From: Nocardioides mangrovicus
GTDB lineage: Bacteria; Actinomycetota; Actinomycetes; Propionibacteriales; Nocardioidaceae
Reading direction: 5' to 3'
Assembly: GCF_003674065.1 (NCBI RefSeq)
Contig: NZ_RDBE01000010.1
Span: 289,578 to 353,577 of the forward strand
Length of the DNA: 64,000 bases
Shown here: piece by piece, positions 7,783 through 15,881 of the stretch
Layout of the letters: each line of letters opens with the position of its first letter
Numbering within the stretch: the first letter of the stretch is position 1
Position numbers and translations under genes: made by a program
The notes under the pieces: model-generated
The model's input: the letters and a program-made list of their open reading frames with translations, nothing else
What the model was told of the DNA's origin: nothing
Database searches by the model: none

Positions 7783-8252
7783 GACGTGCTAGAACCGCCC
7801 TCGGCGTCCGGACATTCCTGGCCCGGAGCTTCTTGGCACGACGCGCAGGTGCCGAAGACGGTGAGATGCCCGACGTCCACGGCGAACCCGTGGTCGGCCG
7901 CGGCCTGGAGCACGAACGGCGCGGCCTGGTCGGCGCCGAGGCTGATCACCTCGCGGCACTGGTGGCAGACCAGGTGGAAGTGCTCGTGGCCGCGGGTGGA
8001 GTGGTAGGTCGGGGTGCGGTCCTCGATGTGGGCGTGGTGGATCAGACCGAGCTCGTCGAGCAGGTCCAAGGTGCGATAGACCGTGGAGAGGTTGACCGCG
8101 GAGGAGTGCCGCCGCACCTCGGCGTGCACCTCCTCGGGCGTCGCGTGGCCCAGCGTCTCGACGGCGGCCAGCACCAGCTCGCGCTGGGCGGTCAGGCGGT
8201 GGCCGGAGGAGCGCAGCCGCTCCTGCCAGTCCTGCTCGGCGGTCTCACTCAT
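7779..8252 (-). CDS. Fur-family metal-dependent regulator
   Basis: A 157-residue regulator with an N-terminal winged helix (GHRLTAQRELVLAAV, then NLSTVYRTLDLLDELGL) and a C-terminal metal-binding part: HEHFHLVCHQC near residue 90-100 and GTCASCQE near the C-terminus supply two CxxC pairs typical of the structural zinc site. It could be a Zur, Fur or other branch; the sequence alone does not settle the metal. It sits between the nitrobindin-like gene and ygfZ, overlapping both, suggesting a haem, iron or Fe-S theme. The extra Cys near the C-terminus (ECPDAEGG) is not a family requirement. Confidence 0.9.
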   Translation of the reverse strand: MSETAEQDWQERLRSSGHRLTAQRELVLAAVETLGHATPEEVHAEVRRHSSAVNLSTVYRTLDLLDELGLIHHAHIEDRTPTYHSTRGHEHFHLVCHQCREVISLGADQAAPFVLQAAADHGFAVDVGHLTVFGTCASCQEAPGQECPDAEGGSSTS

Positions 8253-8751
8253 GGATCCTCACGAGCTGGGCGTGCGTGTGTGACTGCAGGGGTTGGCCCA
8301 TCGCCGCCATGTCGAAGGCGTAGAGCAGGTCGCCGTCGACGTAGCCGTAGAGCCGGGTGCCACCGGTGTACTCCTTGGCGCTGGAGGTGCGCACGACGGC
8401 GTCGGTGGTGATCTCGAAGCGCGGCTGGTCGGGGTGGATCTCGCCGTACCAGATCTCCACGAAACCGGTGTTGTGCGTCAGCAGCAGCTCGATCTGGCGG
8501 TCCGGCAAGCAGCGGATGAAGCCGGTCTCCTGCGCCGCCTGACGGACGGTCTCGCCGGCCTCGTCGACGATCCAGGAATGGCTGAAGTAGTGGATGAACG
8601 GCCGGCCGTCCTGCTGGAAGACCAGCTCCTGGCCGAACTGGAAGGGCTCGATGGTCGGGTACTCGCCGTGCCCGTTGCCCTGCCAGCGACCGATCAGCCA
8701 CGCCAGCGGCGCGACGTCGGGGTGGATGTTCTCCGGGATCTCGAACGGCAT
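8245..8751 (-). CDS. Nitrobindin-like beta-barrel (FABP-like) haem-binding protein
   Basis: A 168-residue protein carrying the nitrobindin/THAP4 motif: GRWQGNGHGEYPTIEPF matches the G-x-W-x-G-x-G-x-G-x-YPTI signature. Nitrobindins are small lipocalin-like barrels that bind ferric haem and handle NO or peroxynitrite. I start at ATG 8751 (MPFEIPENIHPD), the conserved N-terminus, because its A is shared with the stop codon of the microprotein upstream (TGATG). The 3' end overlaps the start of the fur-like gene by 8 bases. Haem binding is known for the family and inferred here. Confidence 0.87.
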   Translation of the reverse strand: MPFEIPENIHPDVAPLAWLIGRWQGNGHGEYPTIEPFQFGQELVFQQDGRPFIHYFSHSWIVDEAGETVRQAAQETGFIRCLPDRQIELLLTHNTGFVEIWYGEIHPDQPRFEITTDAVVRTSSAKEYTGGTRLYGYVDGDLLYAFDMAAMGQPLQSHTHAQLVRIHE

Positions 8752-8846
8752 CAGGGCTTCCTGACCAGCTTGAGGAACGCGGTGGCGCACACCAGCCCGA
8801 CCACCACGACCGTGGCGACGACCGCGACCGCGGTGACCATGTCCAT
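8751..8846 (-). CDS. 31-residue single-pass membrane microprotein
   Basis: A short frame from ATG 8846 encodes a peptide that is almost entirely one hydrophobic helix (residues about 4-25, Val/Ala-rich) ending in KLVRKP, a positive-inside tail. Its TGA overlaps the nitrobindin ATG (TGATG), so translation would be coupled. I know no named family. The hydrophobic, well-formed frame and tight coupling argue for a real gene; the size leaves doubt. Confidence 0.55.
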   Translation of the reverse strand: MDMVTAVAVVATVVVVGLVCATAFLKLVRKP

Positions 8847-8871
8847 GGCGCCAGGTTAACGAGAGGTCGGG

Positions 8872-9696
8872 CTAACGAGAGACGCCGAGGAGCTCGCGGG
8901 CCTGCGCGCCGGTCATGGGCTCGCGCTGCGCGAGACGGCCGATCTCCACCACGCGCTCGACCAGCTGCCGGTTGTGCTCCACCGGCACGCCCTTGGCCAA
9001 GGTGAGCACGTCCTCCATGCCGACGCGCAGGTGCCCGCCCTTGGCCAGCGAGGCCAGCGCGACGGCGAGGGTGGAGCGGCCGATCCCGGTGGCCGACCAG
9101 CTCGTCACCGACGCCGGCAGCGCGGCCACGGCGGCCACCAGCGCGTCGGCGGTGCCGGGCATGCCGCCGGGCACGCCCATCACCAGGTCGACGTGCACGC
9201 GACCGCCCGCGGGCGGGCCGAATCGGTCCAGCAGCCGGTGCAGCGCCGCTACGTGCCCGAGGTCGAACAGCTCGAACTCCGGCACCACGCCGCGGTCCTG
9301 GGTCTGCCGGTAGAGCTCGGTGACGAACGGCCACGGGTTGAGGAAGACGTCGTCGCCGAAGTTGGTGGTGCCCATCGTCAGGCTGCACGCGTCGGGGGCG
9401 GCGTCGAGCACGGTGAGGCGCTTCTCCAGCGGGTCGTGCACCGAGCCACCGGTGGAGAGCTGCACCACCAGGTCGGTCGACTCCCGCAGCGCCGCCACGG
9501 TCTCCTTGAGCCGGCCGGCGTCCAGCGTGGGCTGGTGGTCGGCGTCGCGGATGTGCACGTGCACCATCGCCGCGCCCGCCTGCTCGCACGACGCCGCGGT
9601 CTCGACCAGCTCCTCCAGCGTCGTGGGGAGCGCCGGGCAGTCGGCCTTGCTCGTCTCGGCCCCGGTCGGGGCGACGGTGATCAGCAGCGGGTCCAC
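8872..9696 (-). CDS. BKACE family beta-keto acid cleavage enzyme
   Basis: A 274-residue TIM-barrel enzyme of the former DUF849 family, which uses acetyl-CoA to cleave beta-keto acids such as 3-keto-5-aminohexanoate. Visible hallmarks are TVAPTGAE at the N-terminus, MVHVHIRD with the two metal-binding histidines, [11 protein letters not shown], and [14 protein letters not shown] 9696 ([10 protein letters not shown]) is chosen because it gives the family's standard N-terminus; upstream codons would run into the divergent dtd gene 24 bases away. The natural substrate is not predictable here. Confidence 0.88.
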   Translation of the reverse strand: MDPLLITVAPTGAETSKADCPALPTTLEELVETAASCEQAGAAMVHVHIRDADHQPTLDAGRLKETVAALRESTDLVVQLSTGGSVHDPLEKRLTVLDAAPDACSLTMGTTNFGDDVFLNPWPFVTELYRQTQDRGVVPEFELFDLGHVAALHRLLDRFGPPAGGRVHVDLVMGVPGGMPGTADALVAAVAALPASVTSWSATGIGRSTLAVALASLAKGGHLRVGMEDVLTLAKGVPVEHNRQLVERVVEIGRLAQREPMTGAQARELLGVSR

Positions 9697-9720
9697 GGGC
9701 CTATGGAACCATCGGCGAGC

Positions 9721-10149
9721 ATGAGAGCCGTGGTCAGCCGCGTGAGGTCGGCGAGCGTCAGCGTCGAGGGTCGGGTGGTCGGCGCGGTCGAGGGTCCCGG
9801 ACTGCTCGTCCTGCTCGGCGTCACGCACGGCGACGGGCCCGAGCAGGCCACCTGGCTGGCGGGCAAGATCGCCACGCTGCGCATCCTGCGCGAGGAGGTC
9901 TCGGTACTCGATGCCGGCGGCGCCGTGCTCGCGATCAGCCAGTTCACGCTCTACGGCCAGACCCGCAAGGGACGCCGGCCGACCTGGGAGGCAGCCGCGC
10001 CCGGGCCCGTGGCCGAGCCGCTGTACGAGGCGTTCTGCGAGGCCCTGGCCGCCACCGGCGTGCGCGTCGAACGGGGCGTCTTCGGCGCCGAGATGGCCGT
10101 GGCCTCGGTCAACGACGGCCCGTTCACCCTCGTCGTGGACTCTGTGTGA
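9721..10149 (+). CDS. dtd: D-aminoacyl-tRNA deacylase
   Basis: A 142-residue proofreading enzyme that removes D-amino acids mischarged on tRNA. It carries both DTD signatures: [15 protein letters not shown] near residue 78 and the C-terminal [19 protein letters not shown] that forms the active-site cross-subunit loop. The length equals that of the family. ATG 9721 starts [13 protein letters not shown], the conserved N-terminus. Divergent from the BKACE gene with a 24-base gap. Confidence 0.96.
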   Translation: MRAVVSRVRSASVSVEGRVVGAVEGPGLLVLLGVTHGDGPEQATWLAGKIATLRILREEVSVLDAGGAVLAISQFTLYGQTRKGRRPTWEAAAPGPVAEPLYEAFCEALAATGVRVERGVFGAEMAVASVNDGPFTLVVDSV

Positions 10150-10232
10150 GGGGCTCCCGCACGGGACAGGAGTCCTCTACTGTGACGACGTCGGGGGGCC
10201 GGCACGCCCAGGAGCGGACCCAGGAGCAGACG

Positions 10233-11738
10233 ATGTCACGACGACTGCGCGCGACCCTCACGGTGACGACCGCTGTCGTCGTCGGCCTTCTGGTCGCCAC
10301 CCTGGCGACCCTGCTCGCCGGGCGGGCCTGGACCGCCCGGGGCGAGGTGTACTTCGCCCCCTCCGCCACGCTCGACGCCTCCGCACACGCGCGGGTGGCC
10401 TCCTACGCCCAGCTGGTCGACGGCGCCGACGGCGTGCGCGCGCGGGTGCTGCCCGACAGCCTGCTGGTCCGGTTGACCGCGACGTCGGCGTCGGCCGCCT
10501 CGGCCGCGAGCGAGCTGCGCTCGGCCGCCTCGCGCCTCCAGCAGCGCGCGGCCTCGCTGGAGCCGCGCCAGCGAGGACTCACCTCCACCGTCGTCGCCAC
10601 CGGCACGCCCTCGCGCCCGGACGCCCCGTGGGCCCGCAACCTCCTGATCGGGCTCATCGCCGGGCTGTTGGTGGGCCTGGGCCTGGCCCTCGCCCTGCTC
10701 CGCCGGCCGCGCCGGCTGCGCACGCGCACCGACGTCGAGGCAGCGCTGCCGGTCTGGGTCGCCGACCGCGTGCCGGTGGCCGGGCAGGTCTCCGCGCTGG
10801 TGCAGCTGGCCGACCCCGAGGACCGCTACGTCCGCCTCGCCGCCGACTGGCGCTACCTCGACGTCGACACCGCCGACTCCGCGCTCGTCCTCGCCCCGGC
10901 GCACCCGAGCCACGACGCCACGGAGGTGGCGGTACGGCTGGCCGCGCGGCTGGCGGCGGCGGGCGACGACGTGGTGCTGGTCGACGCCGCGTTCACCCGA
11001 CCCGAGGTGGCCGGCCTGCTGGGGCTCGACACCGGACATCACACCGGCCCCGGCCTGGTCGCGGTGCTCGCCGGCGAGGGCACTGCCGACGACGCGCTGG
11101 TGCACCACGGCCCGACCGGCCTCGCCGTCCTGCCGACGGGAGGCTCGGCGCCCGACCCGGCGTCGCTGGCCTCCTCGCGGGCGATGCTGCGCCTGCTCGA
11201 CGAGCTGCGGCGCGACCACGGCACCGTCCTCGTGGTGGCCGATGCCCTCGACGTCTCCGACTCCGCGGCGCACCTGGCCGCCGGAGCCGACGGACTGCTG
11301 GTGGTGCTGCGCGAGCGGACCGGCACCGATCGCGAGCTGCTGCGCCGGACCGAGACGCTCGAGGCCCGCGGCGTCCGGCTGCGCGGGGTGATGCTCACCC
11401 GACTGGCCCCGGCCCACGGGATCGAACGCCCCGTCGCGGCCGAACCGGCCGGCGGCCTGGTCTTCCCCCGGGTCGAGGAGGAGCCGGCAGAGCCCGCCCC
11501 AGCGGTGCCGCGCATCCCCCAGCAGCGAGCGCCCGAGGCTGTGCCCGAGGCCCTACCCGAGGCCCTGCCCGACGCTCTGCCCGCCGATCTGCCCGCCGAT
11601 CTGCCCGAGGAGGTCGACGAGTCTTTGAGCCTGTTCGACGACTTCCTGCGCGGCGACGAGCCGGCGCCGGCCGCCAACTGGGCCGTCGAGGACGACGAGA
11701 CCCCCTCGATGTGGCGCCCGCGCGGTTCAGCGCGGTGA
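10233..11738 (+). CDS. Two-TM membrane protein resembling Wzz/BY-kinase chain-length regulators, without Walker A
   Basis: A 501-residue protein with an N-terminal membrane segment (about residues 11-31), an external stretch of about 100 residues including a possible Ala/Ser/Arg-rich helix (SAASRLQQRAA), a second membrane segment (about 137-157), and a cytoplasmic domain. The order and the RRPRRLRTRTDVEAALP turn after TM2 resemble polysaccharide co-polymerases fused to a tyrosine kinase-like NTPase, and DVVLVDAAFTRPEVAGLLGL resembles the Walker A' strand of those NTPases, but no GKS/T P-loop is visible. The tail has a degenerate ALPEALPDALPADLP repeat. ATG 10233 (MSRRLRAT) is preferred because a purine-rich site precedes it. 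It ends overlapping the convergent gene by 12 bases. Role in surface polysaccharide control is inference. Confidence 0.65.
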   Translation: MSRRLRATLTVTTAVVVGLLVATLATLLAGRAWTARGEVYFAPSATLDASAHARVASYAQLVDGADGVRARVLPDSLLVRLTATSASAASAASELRSAASRLQQRAASLEPRQRGLTSTVVATGTPSRPDAPWARNLLIGLIAGLLVGLGLALALLRRPRRLRTRTDVEAALPVWVADRVPVAGQVSALVQLADPEDRYVRLAADWRYLDVDTADSALVLAPAHPSHDATEVAVRLAARLAAAGDDVVLVDAAFTRPEVAGLLGLDTGHHTGPGLVAVLAGEGTADDALVHHGPTGLAVLPTGGSAPDPASLASSRAMLRLLDELRRDHGTVLVVADALDVSDSAAHLAAGADGLLVVLRERTGTDRELLRRTETLEARGVRLRGVMLTRLAPAHGIERPVAAEPAGGLVFPRVEEEPAEPAPAVPRIPQQRAPEAVPEALPEALPDALPADLPADLPEEVDESLSLFDDFLRGDEPAPAANWAVEDDETPSMWRPRGSAR

Positions 11739-12245
11739 GGTGATCCGCGGCGCCGTGGCGAGGTCGTTGTCGGCGGTGACGCGGCCCAGCACGAAGGCGC
11801 CGGCGATGAGCATCAACGCCAGCGCGAGGAGCACCAGCAGCGGCACCCAGGTCGACCCGGTGCGCGGCACGCCGCGGTGCCGGTGGCGACCGGCCGGCGC
11901 CACCGCCACCTCCACCTCAGGTTCCGGCTCGGCGACAACGGGAACCACGGCAGCTTCGGCCGGGGGCTCGACCACGACCGGGGCGGATTCCCGGACCGGT
12001 ACGCCCGCGCGCCGGGCGCCCCCGCGACGCTGGGAGCGCGGGACCGAGGTGGTCTCCGGCGACGAGCGCTGCCGGGGCACGGCCACCCGGCGACCCCGGC
12101 GCGGCGCGATCGGCAGCGTCGGCGACTCCTGGTCGACGCTCGTCGCGGCGCCGCCCAGACCCTGCTCGTAGGCGCGACGGTAGGCCCGCTCGTACACCTC
12201 GGCGTACTCAGGCGGTACCTCGAAGCGCGGCTCCGGAGTCGGCAA
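11727..12245 (-). CDS. Hypothetical tail-anchored membrane protein
   Basis: A 172-residue protein with a TTG start at 12245; a stop lies three codons upstream in frame, so a larger start is excluded. The N-terminus has a Tyr/Arg-rich helix (PPEYAEVYERAYRRAYEQG), the middle is basic and Pro/Val-rich with low complexity, and residues about 132-152 form one hydrophobic helix near the C-terminus. I do not recognise a family. It overlaps the end of the preceding plus-strand gene by 12 bases. Confidence 0.6.
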   Translation of the reverse strand: MPTPEPRFEVPPEYAEVYERAYRRAYEQGLGGAATSVDQESPTLPIAPRRGRRVAVPRQRSSPETTSVPRSQRRGGARRAGVPVRESAPVVVEPPAEAAVVPVVAEPEPEVEVAVAPAGRHRHRGVPRTGSTWVPLLVLLALALMLIAGAFVLGRVTADNDLATAPRITSPR

Positions 12246-12316
12246 CAGCAGTCACACCCGATGGTCAGTCGCTGGCCCCCGTGGCGCAGACGATCGGTCG
12301 TTTCAGGACAGAGAAA

Positions 12317-12354
12317 AAGCCCGAAAGGGACATTTCCGTATCCCTTCGGGCCTT
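12317..12354 (-). terminator. Intrinsic terminator after the sulfurtransferase operon
   Basis: Stem arms AAGCCCGAAAGGGA (12317-12330) and TCCCTTCGGGCCTT (12341-12354) with one mismatch or bulge, 21 bases past the DUF1416 stop. On the minus strand the stem is followed by CTTTTTCTC, a U-tract in RNA. On the plus strand a weaker T-run also follows, so it may work in both directions. Confidence 0.85.
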
Positions 12355-12374
12355 TGCCCTGACTTCATTGTTGC

Positions 12375-12674
12375 TTATGACAGGGAAACCGTCACCTCAA
12401 CCACGGAACCGATTTCGGCCACGACCTTTTTGTCGATTGTTTCCGATTTGGGGGCCAACGTCCGCAAGGTCCACTCCCCCGGCCCGGCGAAGAACCGGAA
12501 GTGCCCGGTGGCCGACGTCGGCACCTCGGCGGTGAACTCGCCGCTGCGGTCCAGCAGCCGTACGTAGGCGTTCGGCACGGGCTGGTCGCCACGGGTGACG
12601 ACACCCTGCACCACGGCCTCCTTCGCCACGTCGACGCCGTCGAGGGAGAGCCCGCCCTCGGTCGCTCCGCACAT
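12375..12674 (-). CDS. sseC: DUF1416 protein, SseC-like partner of thiosulfate sulfurtransferase
   Basis: A 99-residue protein beginning MCGATEGGLSLDGVD, the conserved start of the actinobacterial DUF1416/SseC family, with a Cna-B/transthyretin-like beta fold (VVQGVVTRGDQPVPNAYVRLLD, ATGHFRFFAGPGEWTLR). In mycobacteria sseC is always next to the thiosulfate sulfurtransferase gene cysA, as here. ATG 12674 shares its A with the sulfurtransferase TGA, which decides the start against the in-frame GTG at 12677. It is probably an accessory in sulfur trafficking; its biochemical role is not established. Confidence 0.9.
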   Translation of the reverse strand: MCGATEGGLSLDGVDVAKEAVVQGVVTRGDQPVPNAYVRLLDRSGEFTAEVPTSATGHFRFFAGPGEWTLRTLAPKSETIDKKVVAEIGSVVEVTVSLS

Positions 12675-13522
12675 CACAGGCTCCCGGGCTCGTCACCCAG
12701 CACGACCGGCACGCCGACCAGCGAGCCGTACTCGGTCCAGGACCCGTCGTAGTTCTTCACGTTGGACTGGTCGAGGAGCTCGTGGAAGACGAACCAGGTG
12801 TGGCTCGAGCGCTCACCGATGCGGCAGTAGGCGATGGTGTCCTTGTCCCAGTCGACACCGGCCTCGGAGTAGATCTGCTTGAGGTCGTCGTCGGACTTGA
12901 AGGTGCCGTCGTCGTTGGCCGCCTTGCTCCACGGCACGTTGGCCGCGGTGGGGATGTGGCCCGCGCGCTGGGCCTGCTCCTGCGGCAGGTGGGCGGGAGC
13001 CAGCAGCCGGCCGGCGAACTCGTCGGGGCTGCGCACGTCGACCAGGTTCTTGGTGCCGATCGCCTCGACGACCTCGTCGCGGAACGCCCGGATCGAGGCG
13101 TCCTGCTCGCTCGCGGTGTAGGAGGTGGCCTCGCGGCCGGGGACCTCATCGATCAGCTCGCGGCTGTCGAGCTCCCACTTCTTGCGGCCGCCGTCGAGCA
13201 GCTTGACGTCGCCGTGGCCGTACAGCTTGAAGTACCAGTACGCGTAGGCGGCAAACCAGTTGTTGTTGCCACCGTAGAGCACGACGGTGTCGTCGTTGGC
13301 GACGCCGCGCTCGGAGAGCAGGGCCTCGAACTGCTGCTTGTTGACGAAGTCGCGGCGGACCTGGTCCTGCAGGTCGGTCGTCCAGTCGAGCTTGATGGCG
13401 CCCTTGATGTGGCCCTTGTCGTAGGCGCTGGTGTCCTCGTCGACCTCGACGAGCACCACCTTCGGGTCGTCGAGGTGCTCCTCGACCCACGCGGCGGTGA
13501 CGAGAGTGTTCTCGCGGCTCAT
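12674..13522 (-). CDS. cysA: Thiosulfate sulfurtransferase (two-domain rhodanese)
   Basis: A 282-residue tandem rhodanese. The first, inactive domain carries GHIKGAIKLDW and VLYGGNNNWFAAYAYW; the second has the catalytic loop CRIGERSSHTWF near residue 232, matching mycobacterial CysA-type enzymes. It transfers sulfane sulfur from thiosulfate to acceptors such as cyanide or thiols. ATG 13522 begins MSRENTLVTAAWVEEHL; a purine-rich RBS (aagagaagaggaaac on the minus strand) precedes it. It lies in one operon with DUF4395 upstream and sseC downstream. The symbol follows mycobacterial usage and is unrelated to the sulfate ABC transporter CysA. Confidence 0.95.
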   Translation of the reverse strand: MSRENTLVTAAWVEEHLDDPKVVLVEVDEDTSAYDKGHIKGAIKLDWTTDLQDQVRRDFVNKQQFEALLSERGVANDDTVVLYGGNNNWFAAYAYWYFKLYGHGDVKLLDGGRKKWELDSRELIDEVPGREATSYTASEQDASIRAFRDEVVEAIGTKNLVDVRSPDEFAGRLLAPAHLPQEQAQRAGHIPTAANVPWSKAANDDGTFKSDDDLKQIYSEAGVDWDKDTIAYCRIGERSSHTWFVFHELLDQSNVKNYDGSWTEYGSLVGVPVVLGDEPGSL

Positions 13523-13553
13523 CAGTTTCCTCTTCTCTTGGTGGTGGTAGGTC

Positions 13554-13988
13554 TCAGCGTGCCGGCGCGAGCCGGCGGATCAGCAGGTACATCTCGCAGC
13601 CCAGGCAGAACCTGAAGACCGCGTTGAGCAGGGCGGCGACCAGCGCCAGTCCGGTGGCCACGGCACCCAGCAGCCCGAGCCCGACGACGTAGCCCACGAG
13701 CCCGACGACGGCGAAGGCCAGGCCGACGCCCTGCGCGAACCGGGGCGGCTCGGGGTCCTCTAGGTGGTCGGGCGGGGCGAGCCGGGGGCGCACCAGGCGC
13801 CGGAAGACCAGCGACCACGGTCCGGCCTGCACGCCGCGGGTGGCCCCGATGGCGAACAGCACGGCCTGCGCGGCGAGCAGTGCGACGCCGACCGGGCGCG
13901 GCGCGGTGAGCAGCACGACGGCGAGCACCAGCGCCGTGACGGCGGCGGTGAACTGCGGCCCTCGTGGGTCGAGGCCGGGGGCTGACAT
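13554..13988 (-). CDS. DUF4395 membrane protein
   Basis: A 144-residue protein with four hydrophobic segments and the family hallmark FRFCLGCEMY near the C-terminus, a membrane-proximal CxxC pair. DUF4395 proteins are common next to thioredoxin and rhodanese genes and are thought to take part in membrane thiol or sulfur chemistry. ATG 13988 (MSAPGLDPRGPQF) follows a good GGAGAGACCC site. It is 31 bases upstream of the sulfurtransferase start. Confidence 0.85.
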   Translation of the reverse strand: MSAPGLDPRGPQFTAAVTALVLAVVLLTAPRPVGVALLAAQAVLFAIGATRGVQAGPWSLVFRRLVRPRLAPPDHLEDPEPPRFAQGVGLAFAVVGLVGYVVGLGLLGAVATGLALVAALLNAVFRFCLGCEMYLLIRRLAPAR

Positions 13989-14022
13989 GGGTCTCTCCTG
14001 GGTCCGGGCGGGCATGGGACGG

Positions 14023-14184
14023 CTACCGGGGACGCGCGAGGACGCGGGCTCCGGTCAGGAGCGCCGACACAGCGAGGAGCGCACGCGGCAGTGGTCCACT
14101 GCGCGCCGCTTCGTCAGCCAGGTCGTCGGCATGTCCACGACAGTAGGCGTAGCCAGCCACCCCTTCGTAGCGATGCGTCCGCAT
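14023..14184 (-). CDS. Candidate 53-residue small protein in the sulfur operon
   Basis: Between the thioredoxin and DUF4395 genes, ATG 14184 opens a 53-residue frame (MRTHRYEGVAGYAYCRG, then ADDLADEAARSG, ending in ALLAVSALLTGARVLARPR). It has one Cys and an amphipathic Ala-rich C-terminal helix. About 70% of its third codon positions are G or C, less than its neighbours, and its RBS is weak. It could be a small accessory or merely a chance frame in a 223-base gap. Confidence 0.3.
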   Translation of the reverse strand: MRTHRYEGVAGYAYCRGHADDLADEAARSGPLPRALLAVSALLTGARVLARPR

Positions 14185-14211
14185 GATGGACAGCCGTCTC
14201 GCGATATGGGA

Positions 14212-14661
14212 TCAGAGGGCGCTGTCCAGGGCTGCCAGCACCTGCTGCTTCGACGGTGCACCGCTGGCCCGGGTGATCTCGTCCCCACGGGCGTCGAGCA
14301 CGATCGTCGTCGGCGTCCGCATCACCTCCAGGCGGCGCACGAGCGCGAGGTGCTGCTCGGCGTCGACCTCGACGTGGGCGACGCCCGGCACGGTCTCGGC
14401 GACGCCCGCGAGGACCTGCCGCGTGGCGCGGCACGGTGCGCAGAACGCAGAGGAGAACTGCAGCAGGGTGGCGCGCTCGCCGAGGCGATCGGCGAACTCC
14501 GTGCCGGCCAGGAGGCCGGCGGGCGCCGGCGCGGGGAGGCCCGGCGCGTCGGAGGGGGCGCCCGGAGCGGACGCGGCGAACCGGCCGTCGGTGAGACGAC
14601 GCCAGACGCCGAAGGCCAGCGCGGCCACCACCGCCACGACGAGCACCACGACACCGGTCAC
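14212..14661 (-). CDS. Membrane-anchored thioredoxin-like protein
   Basis: A 149-residue protein: one N-terminal membrane helix (residues about 2-23), a Pro/Ala-rich linker, then a thioredoxin fold with the active site SAFCAPCRATR and the later cis-Pro motif MRTPTTIV. It should be tethered to the membrane, although in mycobacteria the equivalent neighbour of cysA is ThiX. I choose GTG 14661 because farther upstream the frame runs through a 16-base tandem repeat, whose unit is not a multiple of three and so is unlikely to be coding. The gene lies between the ThiS-like and DUF4395 genes in a sulfur-relay operon. Confidence 0.87.
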   Translation of the reverse strand: MTGVVVLVVAVVAALAFGVWRRLTDGRFAASAPGAPSDAPGLPAPAPAGLLAGTEFADRLGERATLLQFSSAFCAPCRATRQVLAGVAETVPGVAHVEVDAEQHLALVRRLEVMRTPTTIVLDARGDEITRASGAPSKQQVLAALDSAL

Positions 14662-14682
14662 GGCCAGGCCAACGCCGCCGGC

Positions 14683-14746
14683 GAGCCCGGTGTTCCTCGA
14701 GCCCGGTGTTCCTCGAGCCCGTTGTTCCTCGAGACCGGTGTTCCCG
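14683..14746. repeat. 16-base minisatellite, four copies
   Basis: GAGCCCGGTGTTCCTC is repeated head-to-tail at 14683, 14699, 14715 and 14731; the first two copies are identical, the third differs by one base and the fourth by three. It fills the leader between the ThiS-like stop and the thioredoxin start, where copy number could alter spacing or RNA structure. Confidence 0.9.
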
Positions 14747-14753
14747 ATGCCGG

Positions 14754-15056
14754 CTAGCCACCCGCGAAGGGCGGGAGCAGCTCGACCGACTCCCCCGGGC
14801 CGACCATCACCTCCGCCGGATCGCGCTGACCCACCGGCCGCTCGCCCACCAGCACCGAGCACACCCCCACCACCGACTCGAACCGGACGTCGGGGTGCAG
14901 CGTGCGCACCTGCTCGAGCACGTCGGCCAGGCTCACCGGTCCAGACGGGGCGGGCAGCCGATCGAGGGCGGTTCCCGCGGCGGCACGGGCCGCAGCCCAG
15001 TACCGGACGGTGATGTTCGTCCCGTCCTGCGGATCCACGGTGTCACCGGCGCTCAC
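14754..15056 (-). CDS. MoaD/ThiS family sulfur-carrier protein
   Basis: A 100-residue beta-grasp protein ending in PPFAGG; the C-terminal Gly-Gly is the site of adenylation and thiocarboxylation in MoaD, ThiS and CysO. The pattern NITVRYWAAARAAAGT ... LADVLEQVRTLHP ... SVLVGERPV ... VELLPPFAGG is typical. GTG 15056 is the most upstream sensible start. It heads an operon with thioredoxin, DUF4395, sulfurtransferase and SseC, so it may carry sulfur for cysteine, cofactor or tRNA thiolation; the exact acceptor is unknown. It is divergent from glnR. Confidence 0.87.
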   Translation of the reverse strand: MSAGDTVDPQDGTNITVRYWAAARAAAGTALDRLPAPSGPVSLADVLEQVRTLHPDVRFESVVGVCSVLVGERPVGQRDPAEVMVGPGESVELLPPFAGG

Positions 15057-15156
15057 GTTCGTTATTCTTCCCGTCACCCCACGGAAACCGTGAGTCACGT
15101 CCGACGACGAGGTCGGCGCGGCCAGGATTCGCCCCCGCCCCACGAGCGGAGACACC

Positions 15157-15876
15157 ATGAGCACCCTGCTCCTCCTGACCAGCGCCCTGCAGCCCTCGGC
15201 CGAGGTGCTGCCCGGCCTGGCGCTGCTGAACCACCAGGTCAAGATCCTCCCTGCCGAGGGCAGCGCGCTGCTCGAGGCGCCCGAGTGCGACCTGGTCATC
15301 GTCGACGGCCGGCGCGAGCTGGCCCACTCGCGCGACCTGTGCCGGCTGATCCGCACCACCGGCGTCGACCAGCCGGTGCTGCTGCTGGTCACCGAGGGCG
15401 GGCTCGCGGCCGTCTCGGCCGATTGGGGCATGGACGACCTGCTGCTGGTCACCTCCGGCCCCGCCGAGATCGAGGCACGCATCCGGGTCGCGCTGGAGCG
15501 GCTGGCCGCCCGCAAGGACGACGACGACCCCGAGGCCCACGTCATCCGCAGCGGCGAGGTGGCCGTCGACGACGCCACCTACACCGCCAAGCTCGGCAAG
15601 CGCACGCTCGACCTGACCTTCAAGGAGTTCGAGCTGCTCAAGTACCTGGTGCAGCACCCGGGCCGCGTGTTCACCCGCGAGCAGCTGCTCCAGGAGGTGT
15701 GGGGCTACGACTACTTCGGCGGCACCCGCACCGTCGACGTCCACGTGCGCCGGCTGCGCGCCAAGCTGGGCACCGACAACGAGGCGCTCATCGGCACCGT
15801 CCGCAACGTCGGTTACCGCTTCGTGGTGCCGCCGAAGGAGACGCGCGACGCGGTCGAGGAGTCCGTGGCACCCTGA
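15157..15876 (+). CDS. glnR: OmpR-type nitrogen regulator GlnR
   Basis: A 239-residue orphan response regulator. The N-terminus [21 protein letters not shown], the atypical receiver with VDGRREL and [20 protein letters not shown], and the winged helix with [33 protein letters not shown] match actinobacterial GlnR very closely. GlnR activates or represses ammonium assimilation and nitrate genes without a cognate kinase; the usual acidic pocket is incomplete, in line with non-canonical activation. Five bases separate its stop from the mshD start. The same neighbourhood (sulfurtransferase, thioredoxin, glnR, mshD) occurs in mycobacteria. Confidence 0.96.
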   Translation: MSTLLLLTSALQPSAEVLPGLALLNHQVKILPAEGSALLEAPECDLVIVDGRRELAHSRDLCRLIRTTGVDQPVLLLVTEGGLAAVSADWGMDDLLLVTSGPAEIEARIRVALERLAARKDDDDPEAHVIRSGEVAVDDATYTAKLGKRTLDLTFKEFELLKYLVQHPGRVFTREQLLQEVWGYDYFGGTRTVDVHVRRLRAKLGTDNEALIGTVRNVGYRFVVPPKETRDAVEESVAP

Positions 15877-15881
15877 GCGTC

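Noticed and set aside
14055-14288. Alternative 77-codon minus-strand frame in the thioredoxin-DUF4395 gap
   Set aside because: It overlaps the thioredoxin 3' end in another frame and is Ser/Arg/Cys-rich like a shadow.
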